From: Fimenecus sp051881435
GTDB taxonomy: Bacteria; Bacillota; Clostridia; Oscillospirales; Acutalibacteraceae
DNA: 64,000 nt
Assembly: GCA_051881435.1 (NCBI GenBank)
Contig: JBJEPW010000004.1
Span: 1 to 64,000, forward strand
Direction: 5' to 3'
A program made the position numbers and the translations under genes. The notes below the pieces were generated by a model. The model was given only the letters and a program-made list of their open reading frames with translations, searched no databases and was not told where the DNA came from. This document shows positions 7,101 to 14,856 of this stretch, one piece after another (position 1 is the first letter of the stretch; the number at the start of each line of letters is the position of its first letter).

Positions 7101-7874
7101 TTGACTAAGGATGAAATAGTTTACTTGGCTAATAACATTTATGAAGAAGCGTTGAGAGCCAATACATATTGGGAATTATTAAAACAATATCATACAAATT
7201 TAGATAAGTATAATGATGAGATGAATTACTCTCCGGCCTTTTACAATGTTATTTACACAGCACTTGTGGAAGGTTTATTTTTAAACCTTTCGAAAATATA
7301 TGATACACACAAAAACTCTTTAACAATAAAAACATTGTTAGGGACCATAGAAACAATAACAATCAACGATTTAGATGAGGATGTTAAAGCAAAGTATGAC
7401 TTATGCAACCAAAAGTTTCAGCATCGATTAGACTTAAATGAGGAATGTTTCTTCAAAGAAAAAGTATCTGAACAAAAGCAAATCTGTGAATCACTTAATA
7501 TTGAATATATACATACTATAGTGGAATTAGATTTGAAACAAATGCATAACCTTTATGTCAAACGATTTAACAGCCTTAACAGAATACTAAATAAGCTTAT
7601 TATTCAACGAAATAAAATATATGTCCACAATGATAGAAATACAAATTTTAATTTTGATGATATATATCAAAATCAACCGATAAATAATGATGAGGCTGAT
7701 ACCTTAATTGATTTTGCTTTAGATTTCAGTAGATATTGTATAGAAATTTTAACGGGCGTTTCAAAGGCAAAAACATATGGAAATATGAACGATTGGGAAG
7801 CAACTCTAATGCTCGTGAATATTGGGCATAAATATCAAACTATTCATATTAACAAGTTGCTAGAAGATGAATAG
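7101..7874 (+). CDS. HEPN domain protein, AbiU2-like
   Basis: A 257-residue, strongly helical soluble protein. The R-N-K-x3-H motif (R170 to H176) within I-I-Q-R-N-K-I-Y-V-H-N-D is the hallmark of HEPN domains, whose known members are often RNases or toxin-like effectors in defence. Overall size and layout resemble AbiU2-type HEPN proteins. The start is TTG at 7101, because AGGAGG at 7087-7092 lies eight bases before it and overlaps the earlier GTG at 7092. It is the last gene before the right gene-tail copy and has its own promoter. RNase activity is inferred from the motif. Whether it acts with the ATPase pair or alone is unknown. Confidence 0.65.
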   Translation: MTKDEIVYLANNIYEEALRANTYWELLKQYHTNLDKYNDEMNYSPAFYNVIYTALVEGLFLNLSKIYDTHKNSLTIKTLLGTIETITINDLDEDVKAKYDLCNQKFQHRLDLNEECFFKEKVSEQKQICESLNIEYIHTIVELDLKQMHNLYVKRFNSLNRILNKLIIQRNKIYVHNDRNTNFNFDDIYQNQPINNDEADTLIDFALDFSRYCIEILTGVSKAKTYGNMNDWEATLMLVNIGHKYQTIHINKLLEDE

Positions 7875-8034
7875 AAAAATATGCTTACAAATCAAATGAA
7901 ACACGCTATAATGTAATCAGGAAAACAAAAATGATGTGTTTATTTTTGATTTGTTAAGGTTTCACAAACTATTGGTACACAAGGCTTTTGGGCTATAATA
8001 AACAATGTATCAACAAAGCTCTATAAAAATTTGC

Positions 8035-8127
8035 GTTGAAATGATGGGCTTAATCGGCATGGGCAACAACCCCATGGTCGGTGCGACAGTTGCTTGTGCA
8101 GTTGCAGTTGAAGAGGCTATGAAATAA
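8035..8127 (+). repeat. Right attachment site (attR-like): orphan tail of the GGGtGRT gene
   Basis: A remnant of 30 codons plus stop, 93 bp, matching 2648-2740. Six of eight differences are synonymous and one codon changes Ser to Met, so it evolved as coding sequence. It lacks the rest of the gene and any start signal. It is most simply the original chromosomal 3' end displaced by insertion. Confidence 0.75.
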
Positions 8128-8221
8128 GGCGTTTCAAGGAATTTGACTTGATTTAATTAGGCTGACATTTTGTATAGTCAGTCATTGGTCGCCAATTTCG
8201 TCGCCAAAAATGATAAAAATT

Positions 8222-8245
8222 AACGCTCGGATTTTTCCGGGCGTT
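8222..8245 (+). terminator. Probable original terminator of the GGGtGRT operon
   Basis: AACGCTCGGA and TCCGGGCGTT form a 10-bp stem with a TTTT loop about 95 nt after the orphan gene tail. The T-tract is weak. Confidence 0.5.
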
Positions 8246-8269
8246 TAACTTGTCAAAAAAGTCTGTTTT

Positions 8270-9000
8270 TTGCTCCCCTTGTCAGGGGAGCTGTCTGCGA
8301 AGCAGACTGAGGGGTAGTCAAAAAGGCTTGTGAAAGCATTTTCTCTCCCTCCGTCACGTCAAAGCCGTGCCACCTCCCTCGTCAGAGGGAGGAAAAATAC
8401 AGTTTATCTACATTCTCAGGCTTGGAAATTTCCCAAGCCTTTTTGTTTTGCGGTGAAATAATGATATGTGATTTTCAATGATTTAACGGTTATTTTGTAG
8501 GGTGCAGCGACCCGGTTGCACCGTGAAATTTACGCAAAATTATGTGTTTTCGATTGTAGGGGCGGTTTTCCATGCCCGCACGATATTTTTACTGTATTTT
8601 GCCGGACTCACTCTCCTGGCAGATTGTCAAGCAAGTGCAACACCCCAAAAGACGGAGGGAGAGATAATATTTACAGAAAACAAATTGTTTTTCTCTCCCC
8701 CAGTCGTGGCAACGCCACGACAGCCCCCTCGTCAGAGGGGGCAATAACAGGTTTGCGCCATTGGTTGTGTCTTGTCTCCCCTGAAAGGAGAAATGTGGCA
8801 CACTGTGGGGAATCACCCTCTAAGAGGAAGCGGAACGGGTTGCGATACGCCGAGGGTTTTGTGTGATTTTTTTCGGGCGATTCGTGAATCGCCCCTACGG
8901 GTTTTCGGGAAATTTTGCGTGTCGTCGAGGACGCCGACCCCTACAAACGCACCTATGAAAACTGCACAAAATATATGAAATAATATATCAAAAGTCACAA
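8270..9000. repeat. Cluster of dispersed hairpin repeats, no gene seen
   Basis: No credible coding sequence. Components: a gene-free GGGGAG/CTCCCC hairpin with a GTCTGCGAAGCAGAC arm (8273-8315), the GAGGGAGG hairpin (8373-8392), GTAGGGTGCAGCGACC...GTTGCACC (8498-8523), GTAGGGGCGG...CCCGC (8556-8580), further CTCCC/GGGAG hairpins (8695-8825), and GGGCGATTC-GT-GAATCGCCC (8875-8894). Open frames across this stretch are by-products of the repeats. Confidence 0.75.
8418..8445 (+). terminator. Orphan rho-independent terminator
   Basis: AGGCTTGG and CCAAGCCT form an 8-bp stem followed by TTTTTG. No gene precedes it except the displaced gene tail at 8035-8127, so it may back up the operon terminator. 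Confidence 0.65.
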
Positions 9001-9028
9001 TTGAAAATTCGGGATTGTGTGATATAAT
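9001..9028 (+). promoter_or_regulatory. Strong promoter without a coding gene downstream
   Basis: TTGAAA (9001-9006), 16-bp spacer, and extended TGA-TATAAT (9020-9028). It is followed within 110 nt by a terminator and no plausible start codon with a ribosome site. Confidence 0.65.
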
Positions 9029-9034
9029 TATCTT

Positions 9035-9140
9035 GTTGCTTTGTAACACGCAAAGCCGCTGAAATTCGGTTATATTTCGTTAATTCTTAACGGATGAAAA
9101 AGGAACCCCTGCTGATTTACTCGGCAGGGGTTTGGTTTAT
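9035..9140 (+). ncRNA. Candidate small RNA
   Basis: A predicted transcript of about 105 nt between a near-consensus promoter and a strong terminator. Internal hairpins include GCTTTG/CAAAGC (about 9038-9055) and CGTTAA-TTC-TTAACG (about 9078-9092). The only ATG (9093) lacks a Shine-Dalgarno and runs into the terminator stem. I do not recognise an RNA family. It could be a regulatory sRNA or a remnant leader. Confidence 0.45.
9104..9132 (+). terminator. Terminator of the candidate small RNA
   Basis: AACCCCTGCTGA pairs with TCGGCAGGGGTT (12 bp including a G-T pair) around TTTAC, followed by TTGGTTTATT. Confidence 0.7.
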
Positions 9141-9160
9141 TGTGCTCTTTTGGTTTTTGC

Positions 9161-9335
9161 GGGCGATTCGTGAATCGCAACTACTGTCACGCCGTGGGTT
9201 TTGGTGTGATTTTGCGGGACGATGAAGGTAGCGAAGCGGCGGCGAGGTAGTGAATGACAATCCGGTGGATTGTCAGAGCTGAACCGTGACCGAACCGCAG
9301 TGAGACTCATCGTCCCCTACCCATCAATCAGAGAA
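9161..9335. repeat. Hairpin repeats, one with an enlarged insert
   Basis: GGGCGATTCGTGAATCGC (9161-9178), then a GGGACGATG...CATCGTCCCCTAC unit whose arms (about 9217 and 9320) are separated by about 95 bp of extra sequence instead of the usual 4 bp. No gene seen from 9141 to 9388. Confidence 0.6.
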
Positions 9336-9388
9336 CCGATCCCTGATGGTCCCTTTTTAATGCCATAATGCACATCCAGACTAATAAT

Positions 9389-9886
9389 TTAAATAAATAT
9401 AAATTCCTCTGCGATAACAACCATAGCTGTAACAGCAACAATTGAAACAATAAAAACTAAAACACATGCAATAGCAATTCTTAATCCTACTGCTTTTTGT
9501 GATGGCTCTTCAAAGTCAAGTGTTTGTTGTATATGTGTATAATTCTGTGGTACAGCTTTTTGTTCTTTATATATATTATTTCTTGCATTGCGATACTTGG
9601 TGAGTGGATCATTCGATGACATTAGTCGAGCACGAAAGTCATCAAGCCATTGTGTATCACTTAATTCGCACATATTTTCTTCAGTGCAATCAGGTTCATG
9701 AGCAATTTGATTTCTAACCCAACGATAATGTTTTAGCTGTTTCAAATCCTCATCCCATTCACCTACATATCGGGAACCGCTCGGTGTATTTATCATTTCA
9801 TCAATGTAGCGTGAAATACCGTAATTATCGCCATATATCTCATTACAAAGTTTCTCTAATCTTTTATACGATTCATTAAAACTCAT
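9389..9886 (-). CDS. HEPN-like protein with C-terminal membrane anchor
   Basis: A 165-residue protein. The N-terminal half contains L-K-H-Y-R-x-x-R-N-Q-I-A-H-E (about 51-64), an R-N-x3-H signature like that of HEPN-type helical proteins and of the small DUF6548-like family. A single hydrophobic segment at about 134-158 suggests a C-terminal membrane anchor with little outside. AGGAG precedes the ATG by seven bases. It lies outside the integrated element, alone between repeat blocks, on the minus strand. Nuclease function is uncertain because the motif also occurs in non-catalytic helical bundles. Confidence 0.6.
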   Translation of the reverse strand: MSFNESYKRLEKLCNEIYGDNYGISRYIDEMINTPSGSRYVGEWDEDLKQLKHYRWVRNQIAHEPDCTEENMCELSDTQWLDDFRARLMSSNDPLTKYRNARNNIYKEQKAVPQNYTHIQQTLDFEEPSQKAVGLRIAIACVLVFIVSIVAVTAMVVIAEEFIFI

Positions 9887-9969
9887 AAATAACTCCTACT
9901 GTTTCTTACTATCCAAAAGTGCCGTACACACGATACGGTTCTCTGTCCTGTTTCATTGTTGTTTGACAA

Positions 9970-10140
9970 TCCTTGCGGTGCGCCGAGGTCGTCGCACCCT
10001 ACAAATGGTGCCGCGAAATACAAAGAACACAAGGATACGGGTCTTATGTGTTACTTGTGTTCCGGGCAGGCACGGAGACCTGCCCCTACAATACCGCCGT
10101 GGGTTTTTCAAGCAATTCGTGAATCGCCCCTACAAGCACA
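9970..10140. repeat. Hairpin repeat cluster
   Basis: GGTGCGCC...GTCGCACCCTACA (about 9978-10003), GGGCAGG...CCTGCCCCTACA (10064-10090), and half of the GATTCGTGAATCGCCCCTAC unit (about 10112-10134). No gene seen between 9887 and 10143. Confidence 0.6.
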
Positions 10141-10143
10141 GGT

Positions 10144-10710
10144 TTATTTCCCCGAATCATATGTTCCTGAGAGCATATGCTCTTTTTTCTTTGTTTCCAG
10201 CATATCGAGGGAGCGTTCTTTGGCTTTTTTCAGCTTTGATATTTTGCGAATAAATCCGATAATTAAAAACACGGGAACTGCCAGTGCAATAATAATTGTG
10301 AGATATCCCGCAAGCCACAAAAAGGAATATGTTGCCCACATTGCGCCTGCCCCTGCAAGTTTAAAAAACAAAATTCCCAAAATCAAAAGAATCACGCCGA
10401 CGGCAACGGAAACGGCGATGGATTTCTTTTGCAAACTTAAATCACTGTCGTAATTGTTTTCAATCGCTTCGTATTCTTTTAAATACTGTGAGCGGGTGTA
10501 TCTGATATCCTTATTTAGAGAAGAATCCAGTTCCTCGCCGTTTTTATAAATGCCCTTTAAATACTCACGGTTTTCGTATCTCTCTTTTGACTGTTCGGTG
10601 CTTCCGTTGCAATCAAAAACAGTGCTGTAATCATATTTTGAACCGCTTTCGGGGATATTCTCCGACGGGTCCTCGGTATTCGCGGGTCTTTTTACTTCAT
10701 TTTCGCTCAT
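10144..10710 (-). CDS. Membrane protein, paralogue of the gene at 12306-12896
   Basis: A 188-residue protein with an acidic N-terminal half, two hydrophobic segments (about 97-117 and 125-150) and a basic C-terminal tail. Shared blocks with the protein encoded at 12306-12896 are unmistakable: N-R-E-Y-L near 47, Y-T-R-S-Q-Y-L-K near 71-78, and an E-x-K-K-x-x-M-L-x-G-x-Y end. The two paralogues flank galT on the same strand. I do not recognise a named family. A conserved soluble region plus a two-helix membrane hairpin suggests a membrane-associated scaffold or small transporter accessory, without evidence. Confidence 0.65.
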   Translation of the reverse strand: MSENEVKRPANTEDPSENIPESGSKYDYSTVFDCNGSTEQSKERYENREYLKGIYKNGEELDSSLNKDIRYTRSQYLKEYEAIENNYDSDLSLQKKSIAVSVAVGVILLILGILFFKLAGAGAMWATYSFLWLAGYLTIIIALAVPVFLIIGFIRKISKLKKAKERSLDMLETKKKEHMLSGTYDSGK

Positions 10711-10760
10711 ACTCTCACCTCAAATTTCAGCCGCAAAAAAGAACATTGATTGATATGTAA

Positions 10761-12254
10761 TTATTCAACAGATGCGATAAATTTGAGGAACTGCTCCTTG
10801 CCCTTTTCGGTTCTCTCATAAACGCCGCATTGCTCTAAAATTGCCGTAAAGACAATGCCTATCTCTTTTTCCAGGATTTCATCGCAGTTTTCGGCGGTAA
10901 TATCGTATTTCTTGGTTAACATATCAGCCCAATCCTTATGCTTGGCTATTGTTTCATCGGCTGAAATATCCAAACCGTTAAGGATAGCCTCTTTCAATTT
11001 GCTCATTTCTGTTTTAAGTCTTGAAGGAAGAACGGCAAGACCCATAACCTCAATAAGACCGATATTTTCCTTTTTGATATGATGATATTCGGGGTGGGGA
11101 TGATAATATCCGTCGGGATACTCCTCTGTTGTTATGTTGTTGCGGAGAACCAGGTCAAACTCATATTTACCGTTGGCAAATCGGGCAATGGGAGTGATGG
11201 TGTTATGTATCTCGCCGTCGGTTTCGGCTAAAATGAATGCGTCCTCATCGGTATAGCCACGCCATGTTGATAAAATTTTTCCGCCCAACTCGCAAAGTCT
11301 TTCGGCACTGTCACCTCTAAGTCTGATAACCGACATAGGCCATTTTACAATACCTGCCTCAACATCCTCATAGCCCTTGAAGGTAACCTCTGTTTCAATG
11401 GGAGCCTTTGCCATTGCAAATTCGTATCTGCCGCCCTGGAAATGCTCATGAGTGAGTATTGAACCGCCTGAAATGGGCAAATCCGAGTTTGAACCGATGA
11501 AATAATGGGGGAACATCTTTACAAAGTCAAAAAGCTTAACGAAGTTTTCATAGCAGACTTTCATAGGCTCGTGCTCGCCGTCAAAAACAATACAATGCTC
11601 GTTATAATAAACATAGGGTGAATACTGCATATACCAGTTTTTACCGCCAAGAGTTAAGGGAATTATACGGTGATTTTGTCTTGCAGGGTGGTTAACTCTG
11701 CCCGCATATCCCTCGTTTTCAATGCAGAGCGCACATTTGGGATAAACATTTGCCTGCTTCATTTTAAGCGCCGCCGCAATAGCCTTGGGGTCCTTTTCAG
11801 GCTTTGAAAGGTTGACTGTAATATCAATATCGCCGTATTCTGTTTTTGTTACCCATTTTACGTCGTTTTTAATGCGGTAGTCACGGATATAATCAGTCTT
11901 GCGGCTGAAATTATAATAAAAATTTGTTGCCGCTTCGGGGGATTTTTCGTATTCTGAGAAGAATTTTGTAATAACCTCTGATGGTCTGGGGGTTAAAAGT
12001 CCCATAATTTTTGTGTCAAAAAGGTCACGGTAAACAACCGAGTCCTCGCAAAGGCCGTTTTCGCAGGCATAGTCAAGTATGGATTTTAAAATAACCTCAA
12101 GCTCTGCGTTTTCATAAGCTTCGCACTCCTCAATTCCGTCAAGATTTAACGCCTCAAGTATTCTGTTTACCGAAAAAATCTTATCTTCCTTTTCGATAAG
12201 ACCTGCTTTCTCGGCATAGTTTACGAGAGATGCAACAGCAACATCAATTTTCAT
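10761..12254 (-). CDS. galT: UDP-glucose--hexose-1-phosphate uridylyltransferase, class II
   Basis: A 497-residue cytoplasmic Leloir-pathway enzyme that moves UMP from UDP-glucose to galactose-1-phosphate. The sequence matches the Firmicute class II GalT, longer than the about 350-residue E. coli type. A conserved N-terminal domain precedes a catalytic core with the H-P-A-R-Q-N-H-R-I-I and L-T-H-E-H-F-Q-G-G-R motifs. The start follows AAGGGTG. It is flanked by two paralogous membrane proteins and not by galK or galE in this window. galU, which makes UDP-glucose, lies at 55640. Confidence 0.93.
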   Translation of the reverse strand: MKIDVAVASLVNYAEKAGLIEKEDKIFSVNRILEALNLDGIEECEAYENAELEVILKSILDYACENGLCEDSVVYRDLFDTKIMGLLTPRPSEVITKFFSEYEKSPEAATNFYYNFSRKTDYIRDYRIKNDVKWVTKTEYGDIDITVNLSKPEKDPKAIAAALKMKQANVYPKCALCIENEGYAGRVNHPARQNHRIIPLTLGGKNWYMQYSPYVYYNEHCIVFDGEHEPMKVCYENFVKLFDFVKMFPHYFIGSNSDLPISGGSILTHEHFQGGRYEFAMAKAPIETEVTFKGYEDVEAGIVKWPMSVIRLRGDSAERLCELGGKILSTWRGYTDEDAFILAETDGEIHNTITPIARFANGKYEFDLVLRNNITTEEYPDGYYHPHPEYHHIKKENIGLIEVMGLAVLPSRLKTEMSKLKEAILNGLDISADETIAKHKDWADMLTKKYDITAENCDEILEKEIGIVFTAILEQCGVYERTEKGKEQFLKFIASVE

Positions 12255-12305
12255 GATTAAACACCCTTTTTAATATTTATTATTTTTAATTTTTGACATA
12301 TTAAA

Positions 12306-12896
12306 TTACTTTTCGGGATTATATACTCCCAACAACATACTTTCTTTTTTGATTTCTTCCAGTTTTGTCAACGCCATTGCCCTGTTCCTTTTCAATGTTT
12401 TATTCGTTTTTATTACGCCGTAACCGAAAAACAAGAACTGCAGAATGCCCACAACAAGAGATGCCCATGAAACGGTAGAGAAAAAGCCTGACGCCGCCCA
12501 ATAAGCTATCCTGTATTTCGGATGGACACGCTGCTGCATAAGCTGTAAATATGCCGCTTTGTACGGCTGAGCAACAAAATAGAAAACTACCGAAATTATT
12601 ATTGCCGCAATCAAAATCGCCGTAAAAATCAAAAATCTTTTTTTATTTGCTTTTATCTCTTTATCAAAAGTTACCTCAATGTCTGCCATTCTTTTAAGAT
12701 ATTGGGAGCGGGTAAACCGTGTTTCCTTATTAAGGCACTCCATATCGTCATTATATATCAAGCGGAGATAGTCGCGGTTCATATGGTCGTGTTCAATAAA
12801 GGTTTCGGTATTGTAATCAAAAACAGAGTTGTACTCCTCGGCAAGATTTTTTTCGGGAGCATCGGAATTTATGCTGTTTTTCTCGTTTTCGTTCAT
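12306..12896 (-). CDS. Membrane protein, paralogue of the gene at 10144-10710
   Basis: A 196-residue protein with the same plan as the 10144-10710 product: acidic N terminus, N-R-D-Y-L and F-T-R-S-Q-Y-L-K motifs (about 45-75), two or three hydrophobic segments (about 89-110 and 132-160), and a tail ending M-L-L-G-V-Y-N-P-E-K. The loop between the helices is longer and contains R-V-H-P-K-Y-R. It is probably cotranscribed with galT about 50 nt downstream. Function unknown. Confidence 0.65.
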   Translation of the reverse strand: MNENEKNSINSDAPEKNLAEEYNSVFDYNTETFIEHDHMNRDYLRLIYNDDMECLNKETRFTRSQYLKRMADIEVTFDKEIKANKKRFLIFTAILIAAIIISVVFYFVAQPYKAAYLQLMQQRVHPKYRIAYWAASGFFSTVSWASLVVGILQFLFFGYGVIKTNKTLKRNRAMALTKLEEIKKESMLLGVYNPEK

Positions 12897-12938
12897 ACCG
12901 TCACCTCTAATTATACAAACAAGTTACATATGATTTTA

Positions 12939-12964
12939 CGGGACGATGATGGCATCGTCCCCTA
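12939..12964. repeat. Hairpin repeat, GACGATG type
   Basis: GGGACGATG-ATGG-CATCGTCCC followed by CTAC: a 9-bp perfect stem with the common rim and flank of this window's repeat family. Confidence 0.7.
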
Positions 12965-13018
12965 CGGGTTACATAGAATTTTATAGATTTGGTTGCAGGA
13001 GTCTGCCCCGTATCTTTT

Positions 13019-13528
13019 TCAATACTCTGTTCCATCACTGTTTACAGATACTAACGAATAAACCGTGTATCCAAAAAGTCCCTCGCGTTTTCGCATTGTA
13101 ATGTTTGAGCCAACACCCATAGTGTATTCGTCTTCAATTACAATAATCCTCAGATCTGCACATTCAATTTCTTGCTCACCATCATAAAATTTATAACAAG
13201 AACGGTATTGTTCTGTTATCACTGTATCAAAATCAGTGTATTCATTACTTGCACCCATGCGATTTAAGGCAGAATATGAGAAATAAACCGCAACAACACA
13301 GATACCGATTATTGCAAGAAAATGTAACACATTATCCTTCTTAAAGGAAATGTCTTTTTTGAGAATTTTCATAATACACAAAACCGACACCATACAAAGG
13401 ATAACAGAAACAATCAAATGTATCAAGCCAAATCGGCCACCGATAATAAGCCCTAATGCAAGAGTAACAGAAAGTAAAATAACAATAGATACTGCAATCA
13501 GTATTGCAATTTTGTCAATTCTTTTCAT
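13019..13528 (-). CDS. Hypothetical membrane protein
   Basis: A 169-residue protein. Three hydrophobic segments (about 7-30, 34-55 and 67-87) are followed by an about 80-residue extracytoplasmic domain with two cysteines (about 110 and 122). A GAGGTGAG site precedes the ATG. It sits between malic enzyme and a repeat hairpin. No family recognised. Confidence 0.55.
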   Translation of the reverse strand: MKRIDKIAILIAVSIVILLSVTLALGLIIGGRFGLIHLIVSVILCMVSVLCIMKILKKDISFKKDNVLHFLAIIGICVVAVYFSYSALNRMGASNEYTDFDTVITEQYRSCYKFYDGEQEIECADLRIIVIEDEYTMGVGSNITMRKREGLFGYTVYSLVSVNSDGTEY

Positions 13529-13556
13529 ACTCTCACCTCATTTATGCGTTAGTAGG

Positions 13557-13584
13557 TGCGGGCGATTCGGGAATCGCCCGCACT
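13557..13584. repeat. Hairpin repeat doubling as a possible terminator
   Basis: GTGCGGGCGATTC-GG-GAATCGCCCGCAC is a perfect 13-bp stem just after the malic enzyme stop codon. It belongs to the GCGATTC repeat group but has extended arms. Confidence 0.65.
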
Positions 13585-13587
13585 TAT

Positions 13588-14760
13588 TTACACTCTCGCT
13601 ACGCCTGATTTTCTCGCGGCGTCCATAACGGCTGTTGCAACGGTTGTACCCACTCTTTCGTCAAAGGCTTTGGGTAAAATATACTCGGGAGAAAGCTCCT
13701 CATCGGAAACGAGGGAGGCGATTGCCTTTGCCGCCGCTATTTTCATTTCTTCGTTAATATCCCTTGCTCTGCAATCAAGCGCACCGCGGAAAATACCCGG
13801 GAACGCAAGCACATTGTTAATCTGATTTGGAAAGTCGCTTCTGCCTGTACCTACAACAGCCGCGCCTGCCTTAATTGCCAAATCGGGCATAATTTCGGGC
13901 ACGGGGTTTGCCATAGGAAATACTATGGGTTTTTCCGCCATGGATTTTATCATTTCTTCTGTTACAATTCCCGGTGCGGAAACGCCTATGAAAATATCCG
14001 CACCTTTCACAGCGTCTTTAAGTGAGCCCCGAAGCTTGTTTTTGTTTGTAATTTCCGCCATTTCTTTCTGTGCGGGATTCATCCATTCTTCACCTGTGCA
14101 AAGTGCGCCCATTTTATCGCACATAATAATATTCCCTGCGCCCATTTTGTGAATGAGTTTTGCAATGGCTATTCCTGCCGCGCCTGCACCGCTGAAAACA
14201 ACCGTGCAGTCTTCTAACCTCTTATTTACTACTCTTGTTGCATTTGTAACCGCCGCCGCAACGACAACGGCTGTACCGTGCTGGTCGTCGTGGAATATGG
14301 GAATATCGGTTTTCTCCTTTAATTTCCGTTCAATTTCAAAGCAGCGGGGTGCGGCGATGTCCTCCAAATTCACACCGCCGAAGGAGCCTGCCAAAAGGGC
14401 AATGCAATTTACAATTTCATCAACATCTTTACTTCTTACGCAAAGGGGAATAGCGTCAACTCCGCCGAATTCCTTAAACAGCACGCATTTACCTTCCATT
14501 ACGGGCATACCTGCCTCAGGTCCTATATCGCCAAGTCCCAAAACTGCCGTACCGTCCGTTACAACCGCAACCGTGTTCCAGCGGCGTGTTAACTCATATG
14601 ATTTGTTAATATCCTTTTGAATTTCAAGGCAGGGCTGTGCTACACCGGGGGTATAAGCGAGGGAAAGAGCTTCCTTATCCCCTGCTTTTGCCCGTGTTTT
14701 GATTTCGATTTTACCCTGCCACTCATAGTGCAGTTTTAAGCTTTCCTTTGCGTAGTCCAT
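13588..14760 (-). CDS. NAD(P)-dependent malic enzyme
   Basis: A 390-residue cytoplasmic oxidative decarboxylase converting malate to pyruvate and CO2. Family motifs are in place: Y-T-P-G-V near 36, G-L-G-D-I-G-P near 75, E-G-K in the catalytic lysine region near 89, H-D-D-Q-H-G-T-A (metal site) near 158, and a G-x-G-x-x-G Rossmann loop near 190. Length fits the short bacterial form without the phosphotransacetylase extension. AGGAG precedes the ATG. Glycerol kinase lies upstream on the same strand about 100 nt away, so glycerol-derived carbon and pyruvate metabolism are neighbours. Cofactor preference cannot be read with certainty. Confidence 0.92.
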   Translation of the reverse strand: MDYAKESLKLHYEWQGKIEIKTRAKAGDKEALSLAYTPGVAQPCLEIQKDINKSYELTRRWNTVAVVTDGTAVLGLGDIGPEAGMPVMEGKCVLFKEFGGVDAIPLCVRSKDVDEIVNCIALLAGSFGGVNLEDIAAPRCFEIERKLKEKTDIPIFHDDQHGTAVVVAAAVTNATRVVNKRLEDCTVVFSGAGAAGIAIAKLIHKMGAGNIIMCDKMGALCTGEEWMNPAQKEMAEITNKNKLRGSLKDAVKGADIFIGVSAPGIVTEEMIKSMAEKPIVFPMANPVPEIMPDLAIKAGAAVVGTGRSDFPNQINNVLAFPGIFRGALDCRARDINEEMKIAAAKAIASLVSDEELSPEYILPKAFDERVGTTVATAVMDAARKSGVARV

Positions 14761-14830
14761 TGATAAACTCCTTAATTCTTTTTATTTCGGCGGAAGCAAG
14801 TCGCCGCCCTATTGTTTTTTGTGTAATTTT

Positions 14831-14852
14831 GCGGGCGATTCGTGAATCGCAC
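14831..14852. repeat. Hairpin repeat, GCGATTC type
   Basis: GGGCGATTC-GT-GAATCGC between glycerol kinase and malic enzyme. The right arm is followed by ACTTAG instead of CCTAC, so this copy has lost the usual flank. Confidence 0.6.
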
Positions 14853-14856
14853 TTAG

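Larger units (their letters stand above)
2648..8127. mobile_element. Integrated genomic element with defence-like cargo
   Basis: A block of about 5.4 kb bounded by two copies of the GGGtGRT gene tail. It starts with a tyrosine recombinase right after the left copy and carries an ATPase/TOPRIM-like pair, four small minus-strand frames and a HEPN protein. It is visibly more AT-rich than the flanking housekeeping DNA. This is the classic arrangement of an integrative element that regenerates the 3' end of its target gene, but here the target is protein-coding rather than a tRNA. No transfer, replication or excisionase gene was recognised, so it may be a satellite or a decayed element. Confidence 0.75.

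Noticed and set aside
8035..8127. Independent small gene
   Set aside because: It is a 3' fragment of the GGGtGRT gene with no start codon context; better explained as an attachment-site remnant.
8502..9049. Several short open frames on both strands
   Set aside because: All are made of hairpin repeat sequence; recurring nonsense peptides such as R-A-I-R-E-S-P-L appear at every copy of the repeat.
9093..9200. Possible small peptide starting at the ATG at 9093
   Set aside because: No Shine-Dalgarno, start lies next to the terminator stem, and the frame continues into a repeat hairpin.
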